Shown here piece by piece: positions 44,382 through 53,382 of a DNA stretch of 64,000 bases. Under the pieces are notes generated by a model. That model did not search any database. It saw nothing but the letters and a program-made list of their open reading frames with translations, and had not been told where the DNA came from. This DNA is from Glaciihabitans sp. dw_435 (GTDB taxonomy: Bacteria > Actinomycetota > Actinomycetes > Actinomycetales > Microbacteriaceae). Position 1 is the stretch's first letter; the number at the start of each line of letters is the position of its first letter. The translations under genes and the position numbers were made by a program. Location: the NCBI RefSeq assembly GCF_018449675.1, contig NZ_JAAVUZ010000009.1, positions 1-64,000 of the forward strand. The letters are read 5' to 3'.

Positions 44382-45307
44382 TCTGAGCTCTTCCGCTGGG
44401 TGACTCGAAGGAAGGTGAAGGAGAGGACGAACGTTGCCAGCGCGAGGACGACGGAGAACGCGGCCGCGAGGTTGAAGTTCGGAACGGCGGAGGTCGAGTA
44501 GATCAGCAGGTTCGGGGTGAACGTGCTGGTGATGGTCGACGTGAACTGCTTGAACACCGCCGGCTCGGTGAGCAGCTGGAGCGTTCCGATGATGGAGAAG
44601 ACGGCGGTCAGCACTATCGCGGGGGCGACGAGCGGAATCTTGATCGACCAGGCGATGCGGAACTGTCCGGCGCCATCCAGTCGTGCCGCCTCGTAGATCT
44701 CGGTCGGGATGGCCAGCAGCGCCGAGTAGATGATCAGCATGTTGTAGCCGACGAAGACCCAGGTGACGACGTTGGCAATGGCCCAGAGGATCGTGCCGCC
44801 CGACAGCAGGTCGAAGTGTTCGGTGACGAGCTTGAACGGCGACAGGCTCGGGGAGTACAGATAGCCCCACATGATCGCGGCGATCACGCCCGGCACCGCG
44901 TACGGGGCAAAGAATGCGAGACGGAAGAACCGCTTGCCCTTGAGCAGCGGCGAGTCGAGCAGAAGGGCGAACACCAGCGCGAGCCCCAGCATGACCGGCA
45001 CCTGGATGATGCCGAATACGAGGACCCGGCCGATGGAGCCCCAGAAGTCCGCGCTCTGGAAGACGAGGATGTACTGGCTCAGCCCCCCGAACACCTGCGT
45101 CGGTTTTCCGTAGGTGCCTTCGCGGTGGATCACCTGGAGGGACTCCCACACCGCATAAATGATCGGGAGAATGTAGAAGGCGAGGAAGAGCACTCCGAAC
45201 GGCAGCACGAAGATCGCGATGGCCTTGGCGTTCCTGTTGCGCGGCTTCCGCTGGCGTGGCGGGTCGGCGGTGACCGGTCTGGTTATCCCAGCGGCGGTGG
45301 TCGTCAT
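44378..45307 (-). CDS. Sugar ABC transporter permease (MalF type)
   Basis: 309 aa inner-membrane permease with six helices; cytoplasmic N-terminus rich in Arg/Lys, first helix around AIAIFVLPFGVLFLAFYILP, and EAA loop EIYEAARLDGAGQFRIAWSIKIPLV. Partner of the MalG-type permease downstream. The ATG at 45307 overlaps the beta-galactosidase stop as ATGA. No ATPase gene lies in this cluster, so a shared MsiK/MsmK-type ATPase encoded elsewhere probably serves the transporter (inference). Confidence 0.94.
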   Translation of the reverse strand: MTTTAAGITRPVTADPPRQRKPRNRNAKAIAIFVLPFGVLFLAFYILPIIYAVWESLQVIHREGTYGKPTQVFGGLSQYILVFQSADFWGSIGRVLVFGIIQVPVMLGLALVFALLLDSPLLKGKRFFRLAFFAPYAVPGVIAAIMWGYLYSPSLSPFKLVTEHFDLLSGGTILWAIANVVTWVFVGYNMLIIYSALLAIPTEIYEAARLDGAGQFRIAWSIKIPLVAPAIVLTAVFSIIGTLQLLTEPAVFKQFTSTITSTFTPNLLIYSTSAVPNFNLAAAFSVVLALATFVLSFTFLRVTQRKSSE

Positions 45308-47376
45308 GATGTCTTCCTGTCCTGTCGGATGATGTGGACGCCGCCGGGAGCTACGGACGCGAAGCCGTCAACGGATTCTTGGGTGACCAGGTCAAAACCA
45401 CGGAACTCGTGATGGATCGGCTGGTCGGTGTGGTTGAGCACAAAGATGTAGTCGCGCTCCTGCGACCGGCGGCGAACTACCTCGGCGCCGGGCGCCACCG
45501 TTCCGATCGGGACGACACCCGCCTCGGCCGTGATGGTCGCGAGCAGCCCGATGAGCGCCGCGGGGTCGACGGCGGTCGCGAGGTACCAGCCAACGCCGCG
45601 TCCATGGGCGTTGCGCGTAATCGCCGGTACTCCCGCAAGAGGCCCGTCGGCATAGGTCACCCACGCCTCCGCTCCGGTGAGGTGCAGCAGTTCACTCCAG
45701 AGGGACCCGGTGGACCCGTCGCTGAGCGACACCGTCTCGTCAGTTCCCAGCGGGTAGAACTCTTCGGAGCGCACGCCGAGCACCTCGCGGAACGCTCCCG
45801 GGTACCCACCCGCACGAACGCGGTCATCGGCGTCGACGATCCCGCTGAAGAAGGAGATCACCGCGTGACCGCCACCGGCAACGAAGTCCGTGATGACGGC
45901 CGCGTCCTCGTCCGATACGAGGTAGAGGCTCGGCACGACCACGAGCCGGTAGCCGTCGAGCGCCGCGCCGGGCTTCACGATGTCGGCCGTGACGCCCATG
46001 CTCCACAGCGCCTCATACAGCTGCTGCACCTGGTCCAGGTAGCGCAGCTCACTCGACGGGTGCGCTTCGAAGTCGGCCGCCCACCACGCCTCCCAGCTGA
46101 AGACGATCGCGACGTCGGCGTGCACGGTGGATCCCGCCACTTCCCCGAGACGGCCCATGAGCGCACCCAGTTCGACGGATTCCCGCCAGACACGGCTGTC
46201 CACACCGGCGTGCGGCAGCACAGCGGAGTGATACTTCTCGGTGCCCTGCACCGACGCGCGCCACTGGAAGAAGCACACCCCGTCCGCGCCCCGGGCAACG
46301 TGGGTGAGTGAGTTACGCATCATCTCGCCGGGGGTCTTTGCCCGATTGAGGGGCTGCCAGTTGACGGCACTCGTGGAGTGCTCCATGAGCAGCCACGGCT
46401 GTCCGGACGCGAGGCCGCGCGTGGCATCCGCTGAAAACGACAACTCGCGGTGCGGCACATCGAGCCGGTTGTCGAGGTAGTGGTCGTTGGCGATGAGGTC
46501 CATCTTGGGTGCCCACTGCCAGTAGTCCTGGGTGCGGATGTGGGCGGTCACCATGAAGTTCGTCGTGACGGGGATGGTGCTGTGCTCGCGGAGCACCGCG
46601 GCCTCCGCCTGGTAGTACGAGAGCAGCTCGTCCGAGCTGAAGCGCGAGAAGTCGATGTTCTGCGTCGGGTTCAAGAACGAGAGGGTCGCCCGGGGAGGGA
46701 GGATTTCGTCCCAGTCGGAGTATCGCTGGCTCCAGAACGCGGTGCCCCACGCCTCGTTCAGTCCCTCGATGGTCGCGTAGCGCGCCTGCAGCCACCGGCG
46801 AAAGGCCGCGGCCGAGACGTCGCAGTAGCACAGGGCGTTGTGGCAGCCCAGCTCATTGGACACGTGCCAGAGCTTGACCGCCGGGTGGCTGCCGTAGCGC
46901 TGTACCGTCGCCTCGACGAGGCGCAGCGCCCGGTCGCGGAAGACGGGAGAGCTGGGGCACCACGCCTGGCGCCCTCCGGGCCAACGTGTCGTGCCGTCGG
47001 CGACCTGCGGCAGGATCTCGGGATGCCTCGTGCTGAGCCACGGGGGCGGTGACGAGGTTCCCGTGCCGAGGTTCACACCAATACCGTTCGACTGCAGCAA
47101 CTCGATGACGGTGTCGAGATCGTCGAAGAAGAACTCGCCATCGCGGGGCTCGACGTGGGACCAGCCAAAGATGTTGATCGCCACGAGGTTGATGCCCGCT
47201 TCGCGCATGAGGGCGACGTCTTCACTCCACGTCGCGGGGCCCCACTGCTCGGGGTTGTAGTCGCATCCGTAGATGAGCCCTGCCGTGCCAAGCCCGACGG
47301 CGGATGGCAGGGGTGGTTCGGGGTAAGTCACAAGTGTCCTCGACGTCATTGGCGGTGCGCATGTCACTTCACCCAC
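45304..47376 (-). CDS. Beta-galactosidase (GH42)
   Basis: 690 aa. GH42 signatures: YGCDYNPEQWGPATWSEDVALMREAGINLVAINIFGWS, catalytic acid Glu175 in WHVSNELGCHN, metal-site-like Cys residues around it (CHNALCYC), nucleophile Glu in LLMEHSTSAVNW, then the glutamine-amidotransferase-like middle domain and a small beta domain. No signal peptide: cytoplasmic. The start may be GTG 47376, or ATG 47349; neither has a good ribosome-binding site. First gene of the operon, directly behind two palindromic operators. Confidence 0.94.
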   Translation of the reverse strand: MGEVTCAPPMTSRTLVTYPEPPLPSAVGLGTAGLIYGCDYNPEQWGPATWSEDVALMREAGINLVAINIFGWSHVEPRDGEFFFDDLDTVIELLQSNGIGVNLGTGTSSPPPWLSTRHPEILPQVADGTTRWPGGRQAWCPSSPVFRDRALRLVEATVQRYGSHPAVKLWHVSNELGCHNALCYCDVSAAAFRRWLQARYATIEGLNEAWGTAFWSQRYSDWDEILPPRATLSFLNPTQNIDFSRFSSDELLSYYQAEAAVLREHSTIPVTTNFMVTAHIRTQDYWQWAPKMDLIANDHYLDNRLDVPHRELSFSADATRGLASGQPWLLMEHSTSAVNWQPLNRAKTPGEMMRNSLTHVARGADGVCFFQWRASVQGTEKYHSAVLPHAGVDSRVWRESVELGALMGRLGEVAGSTVHADVAIVFSWEAWWAADFEAHPSSELRYLDQVQQLYEALWSMGVTADIVKPGAALDGYRLVVVPSLYLVSDEDAAVITDFVAGGGHAVISFFSGIVDADDRVRAGGYPGAFREVLGVRSEEFYPLGTDETVSLSDGSTGSLWSELLHLTGAEAWVTYADGPLAGVPAITRNAHGRGVGWYLATAVDPAALIGLLATITAEAGVVPIGTVAPGAEVVRRRSQERDYIFVLNHTDQPIHHEFRGFDLVTQESVDGFASVAPGGVHIIRQDRKTS

Positions 47377-47389
47377 CGCAGACGCGATT

Positions 47390-47407
47390 TCTGTGAAGGT
47401 TCACAGA
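47390..47407. promoter_or_regulatory. LacI-type operator 1 (TCTGTGAAGGTTCACAGA)
   Basis: A perfect 18-base palindrome 13 bases before the GH42 GTG start, in the divergent region shared with a LacI-family gene. Same half-site (TCTGTGAA) as operator 2, centre to centre 44 bases. Confidence 0.8.
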
Positions 47408-47432
47408 CGCTCTCAAAAAAAATGAGCCGAGC

Positions 47433-47452
47433 CTCTGTGAACGTTCCCAGAG
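47433..47452. promoter_or_regulatory. LacI-type operator 2 (CTCTGTGAACGTTCCCAGAG)
   Basis: A 20-base palindrome with one mismatch and the central AACGTT expected for LacI/GalR proteins. An A8 tract (47415-47422) lies between the two operators and may help bending. Confidence 0.8.
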
Positions 47453-47648
47453 TAAACGGACGAATCCCGGAATGTCAAAATTTTGTGGTGCGGCGGTGCC
47501 CTATTGTGCAATCCAGGCGCGTCCGGTAGGGACGCCGCCCCGTGGCATCCGCCCCTCGCAGACGGCGACGAGTGATCGTCGTGCGCGGCTACGAGCGACC
47601 GTTGTGCGCGGCGAGATGGAGGCGCGTGTGCCGCGCTACAGTGGGGCC

Positions 47649-48671
47649 ATGCCCCGTGATAGCTCGCGACCACGCCGAGCGACAATTCACGACGTTGCCG
47701 CGGTTTCGGGCATCTCGCGCGGCACGGTGTCCCGGGTGCTCAACGGCGAACCGTACGTCTCGGAGCACGCCCGCATCGCGGTCGAACAAGCCATCGCGCA
47801 GGTCGGATACGTGCGAAACACGGCGGCGCGCAACCTCGTCACGCAGCGGTCGCGCGCCATCGCCCTCGTTGTGCACGAGCCGCACTCGCTCGTGCTCGAG
47901 GACCCCAACATCGGCAACATCCTGCTGGGGACGAACGCGGTGCTGTCCGAGGCCGACTACCAGATGGTCACCCTGATTCTTGACTCGCAACGCGACAGCG
48001 ACCGGGTTGCCGAGTACCTGAGGGGAGGATTCGTGGATGGCGCGATCATCCTGTCAGCCCGCGCAGGAGACCCCATCGCGCTTGCCGTTGCGCAGCTCGG
48101 AATCCCCGCGTCCTTCGTGGGCCACCCCACCGACACCCCCGACCTTCCCTACATCGGCATCAACAACACCGCGGCAGCCGAGCAGATCACGCGGCGGCTG
48201 CTCGCCACGGGGCGCACCCGCGTGGGCATGATCGCCAGCGCGCTTGACCGCGACTCGGGCCACGATCGCCTCGCCGGATTCACCGCGGCGCTCGGGGACG
48301 CGTTTGACCCCAACCTCGTGGTGTCCTATCCGCTGTACCAGTACTCGTCCGGCGCCGATGGCATGCGCGAGTTGCTGCGGCGTGACCCGAACATCGACGG
48401 CGTCTTCGCCGCGTCGGACGCGATCGCGGCCGGAGCCATGGACGTGCTCAAGCAGGCGGGGCGACGGATTCCCGAGGACGTGGGCATCGTCGGATTCGAT
48501 GACAGCACCTGGGCGCTGCGCTGCTTTCCGGCGCTCTCGACCGTGCGCCAGCCCGCGGACGCTCTCGGGCGTCGCGCCGCCCAGCAGGTGCTCGACCAGC
48601 TCGCGGGCGAGAAGGCCCCCTCGGGCGGTCTGCTGCTCGACACCGAAATCGTCTGGCGCGACTCGGCGTAG
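47649..48671 (+). CDS. LacI-family transcriptional regulator
   Basis: 340 aa. N-terminal HTH and hinge helix (ATIHDVAAVSGISRGTVSRVLNGEPYVSEHARIAVEQAIAQVGYVRNTAARNLVTQRS, about residues 10-68), then a periplasmic-binding-protein-like sugar domain. The ATG at 47649 is the family start; the open frame upstream through the operators is not coding. Divergent to the GH42 operon. The two palindromes between them are its likely binding sites, with galactosides or galactose as probable inducer. Confidence 0.95.
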   Translation: MPRDSSRPRRATIHDVAAVSGISRGTVSRVLNGEPYVSEHARIAVEQAIAQVGYVRNTAARNLVTQRSRAIALVVHEPHSLVLEDPNIGNILLGTNAVLSEADYQMVTLILDSQRDSDRVAEYLRGGFVDGAIILSARAGDPIALAVAQLGIPASFVGHPTDTPDLPYIGINNTAAAEQITRRLLATGRTRVGMIASALDRDSGHDRLAGFTAALGDAFDPNLVVSYPLYQYSSGADGMRELLRRDPNIDGVFAASDAIAAGAMDVLKQAGRRIPEDVGIVGFDDSTWALRCFPALSTVRQPADALGRRAAQQVLDQLAGEKAPSGGLLLDTEIVWRDSA

Positions 48672-48704
48672 GGGCGCCGGGCACACGGTCAGTAGGGGCT
48701 AGGC

Positions 48705-49130
48705 ATGACGAGACATCCATTCCTGTTGGCTGCCGCGGTGGGGATCGTCGTTGTCGCGTCCGTCTCCGGGTGCAGTGGCACCCTTACGCTGAACGCACAC
48801 GATGCGGGAACCGATCTGGTCGCCTGCACACCCGCGGAACCAGTGACGGTCGAATCGCTTGACGTCGATCGTCGTGCCAGCTGTGTTCCGGCGGGAGTCC
48901 CACTCGTCTTTCCCGACGGCGCGAGGGTAGATCTGCCGCTCAGCAACGCCGGCACCGGCAGCACAGGCGGCGGTGACGGTCGCGACACCTATACCTACGT
49001 TTCGGTGGGCATTTTCGGGCTCTACGCCAGCCACGCATCGGCGAATTGCACAGGATTCCACGAGTGGGGCAGCCCGACCGCGAGAGAACGCGTCCACGAG
49101 GCATTCGGCGAGCGATACGGCTGCGATTAG
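48705..49130 (+). CDS. Uncharacterised small lipoprotein
   Basis: 141 aa. Signal peptide (RHPFLLAAAVGIVVVASVSGC) with the lipobox Cys at about residue 23. The mature part carries four further Cys and a Gly-rich stretch; no family recognised. The ATG at 48705 has AGGGG upstream. It follows the LacI gene by 33 bases, so the two may share a transcript. Confidence 0.75.
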   Translation: MTRHPFLLAAAVGIVVVASVSGCSGTLTLNAHDAGTDLVACTPAEPVTVESLDVDRRASCVPAGVPLVFPDGARVDLPLSNAGTGSTGGGDGRDTYTYVSVGIFGLYASHASANCTGFHEWGSPTARERVHEAFGERYGCD

Positions 49131-49169
49131 CCGCACGAAGTAGCCTGGCCCGCCGCTCACGACGATCCT

Positions 49170-49253
49170 GGCGGGAGAAAAAAGCGCGTGGCGGGAGTGA
49201 GGACTCCCGCCACGCGCCAGGTTCTCCCGCCGAAGCCTGCGTTTTCTCCCGCC
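49170..49253. repeat. Structured GGCGGGAG/CTCCCGCC repeat, copy 2
   Basis: A perfect 15-bp inner stem (49184-49198 with 49203-49217, loop GAGG) and a 10-bp outer stem (49170-49179 with 49222-49231). GGCGGGAG at 49170 and 49190 and CTCCCGCC at 49204, 49224 and 49246 keep the spacing of copy 1. It lies between the convergent lipoprotein and hemL genes and may act as a terminator for both. Confidence 0.8.
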
Positions 49254-49306
49254 GCACGGGGAACGTGGGTGGTCGGGCGGGGAACGTGGGTGTCGGGCGG
49301 ACTTAG

Positions 49307-50626
49307 CTACGGGGTTGCTGCGGCAGCGGCGCGGGCGGCCGCCGGGAGCGCCGCAACCACGCGCGCGATGGCGTCGTCGTCGAAGGCCGCGGAGACGAAC
49401 CACGCCTCGTAGACCGAGGGCGGAAGTGAGACACCCGCGTCGAGCATCGCGTGGAAGAACGGCGGGTAGCGGAACGCATCCTGCGCCCGCACCTCGTCAT
49501 AGTTCTGGGGAGCTGTGCTCGAGAACACGAACGAGAAGAGGGTGCCTGCCCGCTGCACGACGTGGGCCACTCCCTCGGCGGTGAGGGCGGTCGATACCGC
49601 CGCGGAGATGGTGTCTGCCACTGCGTGGAGTTTCGCGTACACCGCGTCATCCGCTGCCCGCAATGTTGCCAGGCCCGCCGCGACCGCGACCGGGTTCCCG
49701 CTCAGCGTGCCCGCCTGGTAGACCGGGCCGAGGGGTGCGAGGTAGTCCATGACGTCGGCGCGACCGCCGAGGGCGGCGAGCGGCATTCCGCCGCCGACGA
49801 CCTTGCCGAAAGTGACGAGGTCGGGGATCCACGGGGTGGTCTCCGACTCGAGACCCCACCAGCCGGCGGGGCCGACACGGAAGCCGGTGAGGACCTCATC
49901 GATGATGGTGAGGGCGCCGTACTCGTGGGCGAGTTTGCTGATCGCGGCGTTGAAGCCGGGTTGCGGCACGACGACACCCATGTTGGCGGCAGCTGCTTCG
50001 AAGATGATCGCGGCGATGTTGTCCCCGCGCTCGGCGAAGACCGCGCGAAGCGCCTCGAGGTCGTTGTAGGGCACGACGATGGTCTGCGCCGCGGTCGCCG
50101 CCGTGACGCCGGCGGAACCGGGCATCGACAGCGTCGCAAGTCCGGATCCGGCCTCGGCGAGCAAGCCATCGGAGTGACCGTGGTAGTGACCGGCGAACTT
50201 GATCAGCAGCTCGCGGCCGGTGAAGCCGCGGGCAAGACGGATGGCCGTCATCGTGGCTTCCGTGCCGGTGGAGACGAGGCGAAGCTTCTCGATGGGAGCG
50301 TCGCCCGCCGCGTTGGTGACGCGGGCGCGGACGAGTTCCGCGAGCTCGGTCTCGGCCGGGGTGGATGCCCCGAACGAGAGGCCGCGCGCCGCGGCATCCT
50401 GAACCGCCTTCACGGCATCGGGATGGGCATGACCCAGGATGGCCGGACCCCACGAGCTGACGAGGTCGACGTAGTTGCGTCCCTCGACGTCGGTGACGTA
50501 GGCGCCGTTGGCCGAGACGAGGAAGCGGGGCGTGCCGCCGACCGAACCGAACGCGCGAACCGGTGAGTTCACACCGCCGGGGATCGAAACGCGGGCGCGG
50601 GCGAACTGGTCGTCGTTCTCGCTCAC
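49307..50626 (-). CDS. hemL: Glutamate-1-semialdehyde 2,1-aminomutase
   Basis: 439 aa PLP enzyme making 5-aminolevulinate. Features: [78 protein letters not shown] and PLP-lysine (about residue 275) in [18 protein letters not shown]. The GTG at 50626 forms a GTGA overlap with hemB. Last gene of the hemQHCDBL operon although its reaction comes near the start of the pathway. Confidence 0.97.
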   Translation of the reverse strand: MSENDDQFARARVSIPGGVNSPVRAFGSVGGTPRFLVSANGAYVTDVEGRNYVDLVSSWGPAILGHAHPDAVKAVQDAAARGLSFGASTPAETELAELVRARVTNAAGDAPIEKLRLVSTGTEATMTAIRLARGFTGRELLIKFAGHYHGHSDGLLAEAGSGLATLSMPGSAGVTAATAAQTIVVPYNDLEALRAVFAERGDNIAAIIFEAAAANMGVVVPQPGFNAAISKLAHEYGALTIIDEVLTGFRVGPAGWWGLESETTPWIPDLVTFGKVVGGGMPLAALGGRADVMDYLAPLGPVYQAGTLSGNPVAVAAGLATLRAADDAVYAKLHAVADTISAAVSTALTAEGVAHVVQRAGTLFSFVFSSTAPQNYDEVRAQDAFRYPPFFHAMLDAGVSLPPSVYEAWFVSAAFDDDAIARVVAALPAAARAAAAATP

Positions 50627-51639
50627 TTGGCGCGCCGTCCGACGCGGCGGGGAATGCCGCTGAGGGTGCGGGCGAGTTCGACCGCGAAGTACGTGAGGAT
50701 GGCGTCCGCGCCTGCGCGCTTGATGCCGAGGACACTCTCGAAGATGGCTGCCTCGCGGTCGATCCAGCCGTTTGCTGCGGCAGCCTCGATCATCGAGTAC
50801 TCCCCGCTGATCTGGTACGCCCAGACCGGCACCTCGCTGAACGCGGCGGTGTCGGCGAGCACGTCGAGGTAGCTGCCCGCGGGCTTAACCATGACGATGT
50901 CAGCACCCTCGGCGATGTCGAGCGCGACCTCGCGGAGGCCCTCGCGACGGTTGCCCGAGTCGAGCTGGTAGGTGCGGCGGTCTCCGACGAGCGAGGACTG
51001 CACGGCCTCGCGGAAGGGACCGTAGAAGGCGGAGGCGTACTTCGCCGCGTAGGCGAGCACGGCGGTATCGGAGTACCCGTTGGCATCGAGGGCGTCACGC
51101 ACGGCGGCGACCTGGCCGTCCATCATGCCGCTGAGTCCGAGCAACTGGGATCCGGCTGCGGCCTGGGCAAGCGCCATGTCGCGGTAGACGAGCAGGGTTG
51201 CGTCGTTGTCGACGCGTCCCTTGTCGTCGAGCACTCCGCAGTGCCCGTGGTCGGTGAACTCGTCGAGGCAGAGATCGGTCTGTACGACCAGTGCGTCACC
51301 GACGGTGTCGACGGCGACGCGGGTCGCGACATTGAGGATTCCCTCGGGGTCGACGGCGCCCGAGCCGACGGCGTCCTTGTGCTCGGGGATGCCGAAGAGC
51401 ATCACTCCACCGATGCCGGCCTCGGCGGCTTCCGCCACGGCAACCTTGAGGCTCTCGAGGGAATGGTGCACGACGCCCGGCATCGACTGAATCGGCACGG
51501 GTTCTGTGATGCCCTCGCGCACGAACATGGGCAGAACCAGGTCGGCCGGGTGCAGGCGCGTCTCGGCTACCAGTCGCCGCATGGCGGGAGTGGCACGAAG
51601 ACGGCGCGGTCGGATGTACGGGTGGAGCGGGTCGGACAC
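50623..51639 (-). CDS. hemB: Porphobilinogen synthase (5-aminolevulinate dehydratase)
   Basis: 338 aa. It joins two 5-aminolevulinates to porphobilinogen. [31 protein letters not shown] at the start, metal-site region [14 protein letters not shown] (zinc Cys partly replaced, allowing a non-zinc form), Schiff-base lysines in [15 protein letters not shown] and [16 protein letters not shown] 51639 has GGAGG upstream and starts 1 base after the hemD stop. Upstream open frame is rejected. Confidence 0.97.
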   Translation of the reverse strand: MSDPLHPYIRPRRLRATPAMRRLVAETRLHPADLVLPMFVREGITEPVPIQSMPGVVHHSLESLKVAVAEAAEAGIGGVMLFGIPEHKDAVGSGAVDPEGILNVATRVAVDTVGDALVVQTDLCLDEFTDHGHCGVLDDKGRVDNDATLLVYRDMALAQAAAGSQLLGLSGMMDGQVAAVRDALDANGYSDTAVLAYAAKYASAFYGPFREAVQSSLVGDRRTYQLDSGNRREGLREVALDIAEGADIVMVKPAGSYLDVLADTAAFSEVPVWAYQISGEYSMIEAAAANGWIDREAAIFESVLGIKRAGADAILTYFAVELARTLSGIPRRVGRRAK

Positions 51640-51640
51640 G

Positions 51641-52423
51641 TTAGGCCTCCGGGGCACTGTCGGTCGGGTGTGTGGCATATTCCACGAGGGCCTCCACCAG
51701 CGAGGTCGCTGTGCGGTTTTCGGCAATTGCGTGGACGTTCAGTCCGGCCGCGCGCGCGTCATAGGCGGTGCGGGGGCCGATGCAAGCGACCACCGTTTCG
51801 TCGGGAATCGGCGCCAGCTGACCGGCAATCTGGCGGGCAACACTGCCCGAGGTAACGAGAATGGCGCGGATGCGGCCGGATGCCACGTCCTCGCGAATGT
51901 TCTGGGCGACGGGCACCCCGACAGTCCTATACGCGGCGACAAATCGCGCGTCGAGTCCGAGGGCGGCGAGGCCGCTCACCAGGGTCGGCTCGGCAATGTC
52001 GGACTGTGGAACGAGCACGCGTCCGGAAATCTCCGAGCGTGGCCACTCCTTGACGAGTCCGCGCGCGGAGTTATCGGCCTCGGGGACATAGTCAACGCGG
52101 TATCCGGCGAGGGACAACGCGGCGCCGGTGGTCTCTCCGACGGCGGCGATCTTGGTGGTGTCGGGGATCACGACGCGCTGGCTCATCAGAACGTCGACGG
52201 TGGTGGCGCTGGTGATGACGAGCCAGTCGAACGCGCCATCCTGCAGCTCGCGCAGCGCGCTCTCGAGCGCCGGACCATCACCGGACGACGCAAAGTTGAT
52301 CATGGGGGCGATCACGGGAAGTGCCCCGAACCCGCGGAGCTCCGCGGCGACGCCGTCGCCCCACTTGCCGCCGCGCGGCACCAGTACGCGCCAGCCCGCG
52401 AGCGGCTTCACGCCGGCGGTCAC
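51641..52423 (-). CDS. hemD: Uroporphyrinogen-III synthase
   Basis: 260 aa. It closes hydroxymethylbilane to uroporphyrinogen III. The family is poorly conserved; seen here are the N-terminal GWRVLVPRGGKWGDGVAAELRGFGA, WLVITSATTVDVL, VGETTGAALSLAGYRVD, and the second-domain ILVTSGSVARQIAG and CIGPRTAYDARAAGL. Context between hemC and hemB makes the call secure. The GTG at 52423 overlaps the hemC stop as GTGA. Confidence 0.94.
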   Translation of the reverse strand: MTAGVKPLAGWRVLVPRGGKWGDGVAAELRGFGALPVIAPMINFASSGDGPALESALRELQDGAFDWLVITSATTVDVLMSQRVVIPDTTKIAAVGETTGAALSLAGYRVDYVPEADNSARGLVKEWPRSEISGRVLVPQSDIAEPTLVSGLAALGLDARFVAAYRTVGVPVAQNIREDVASGRIRAILVTSGSVARQIAGQLAPIPDETVVACIGPRTAYDARAAGLNVHAIAENRTATSLVEALVEYATHPTDSAPEA

Positions 52424-53382
52424 AGGACGCTCCCCGGCGGAACGAGTGACGCCGCCCCGGAGTCCAGAAGATCACGCGCGACGCTCGTCGCTACCTCAAT
52501 CGAAGGATCTTTCACGTCTGAAACATACAGCGCGTGGGAGCTTGTGATGCGGCGGGACCCGTCGGTGGCGTAAACCCGTGCGGAAAGGAAGAGCAAACCG
52601 TCGTCGACCAGGGCATTTGCGCCGATCGGTGCGGCGCAGCCCGCCTCGAGAATGGCGAGCACTGCGCGCTCGGCGTCGACAACGATGCGCGTCGTCTTGT
52701 GGTCGAGGGACTGCACCTTTTTCTCATCGCCGGCGCGGACTTCCATGGCCAGCGCTCCCTGTCCGGGTGCGGTGGGCCAGCCGTCAATGCTGAGGTACTC
52801 GGTAATGGCGCCAAGGCGCCCAATGCGACCGAGGCCGGCCGCGGCGAGGATGACCGCGTCGAGGCGTCGCTCGGGCGGGGTTGTCTCGTCAAGAACCCGC
52901 GCGAGGCGCGAATCGATGTTGCCGCGGATGTCGATGACCTCGACATCGGGGCGGCGCGCACGCAGCTGCGCCACTCGGCGCGGCGACCCGGTACCGACAC
53001 GGGCTCCCTCGGGAAGCGTGTCCATGGTCAGGCCGTCACGGGCGACCAGGGCGTCACGGGCGTCCTCCCGCTTGGGGATGGCCGCGATGACGAGCCCCGG
53101 GTAGGGAGCGGTGGGGAGGTCCTTGAGCGAGTGCACGATCGCGTCGCACTCCCCCGCGATGAGCGCCTCACGCAGGGCGCTCGCGAAGACACCGGTGCCA
53201 CCGAGACTGGCAAGGGACTCCTTGGAACGGTCGCCCTCGGTGCTGATGACAACGAGCTCGACCGTCAGGCCGGTCTTCGCCGCGAGGGCCTTCGCGACGA
53301 TTCCGGTCTGGGCAAGGGCGAGCGCGCTGCCACGGGTTCCGATACGGAAGGTGCCGGCGGCCACGGACGGTGACGGCGTCAT
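52420..53382 (-). CDS. hemC: Hydroxymethylbilane synthase
   Basis: 320 aa. It polymerises four porphobilinogens. RIGTRGSALALAQT, VVISTEGDRSKESLASLGGTGVFASALREALIAGECDAIVHSLKDLPT, GTGSPRRVAQLRARRPD and the cofactor Cys near residue 249 in EAGCAAPIG are all present. The ATG at 53382 overlaps the hemH stop as ATGA. Confidence 0.97.
   Translation of the reverse strand: MTPSPSVAAGTFRIGTRGSALALAQTGIVAKALAAKTGLTVELVVISTEGDRSKESLASLGGTGVFASALREALIAGECDAIVHSLKDLPTAPYPGLVIAAIPKREDARDALVARDGLTMDTLPEGARVGTGSPRRVAQLRARRPDVEVIDIRGNIDSRLARVLDETTPPERRLDAVILAAAGLGRIGRLGAITEYLSIDGWPTAPGQGALAMEVRAGDEKKVQSLDHKTTRIVVDAERAVLAILEAGCAAPIGANALVDDGLLFLSARVYATDGSRRITSSHALYVSDVKDPSIEVATSVARDLLDSGAASLVPPGSVL

Noticed and set aside
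42060-45149. A 1029-residue open frame joining sugar permease and binding protein
   Set aside because: It is the product of the permease frameshift plus a chance open gap; the binding protein has its own ATG, signal peptide and lipobox at 43385.
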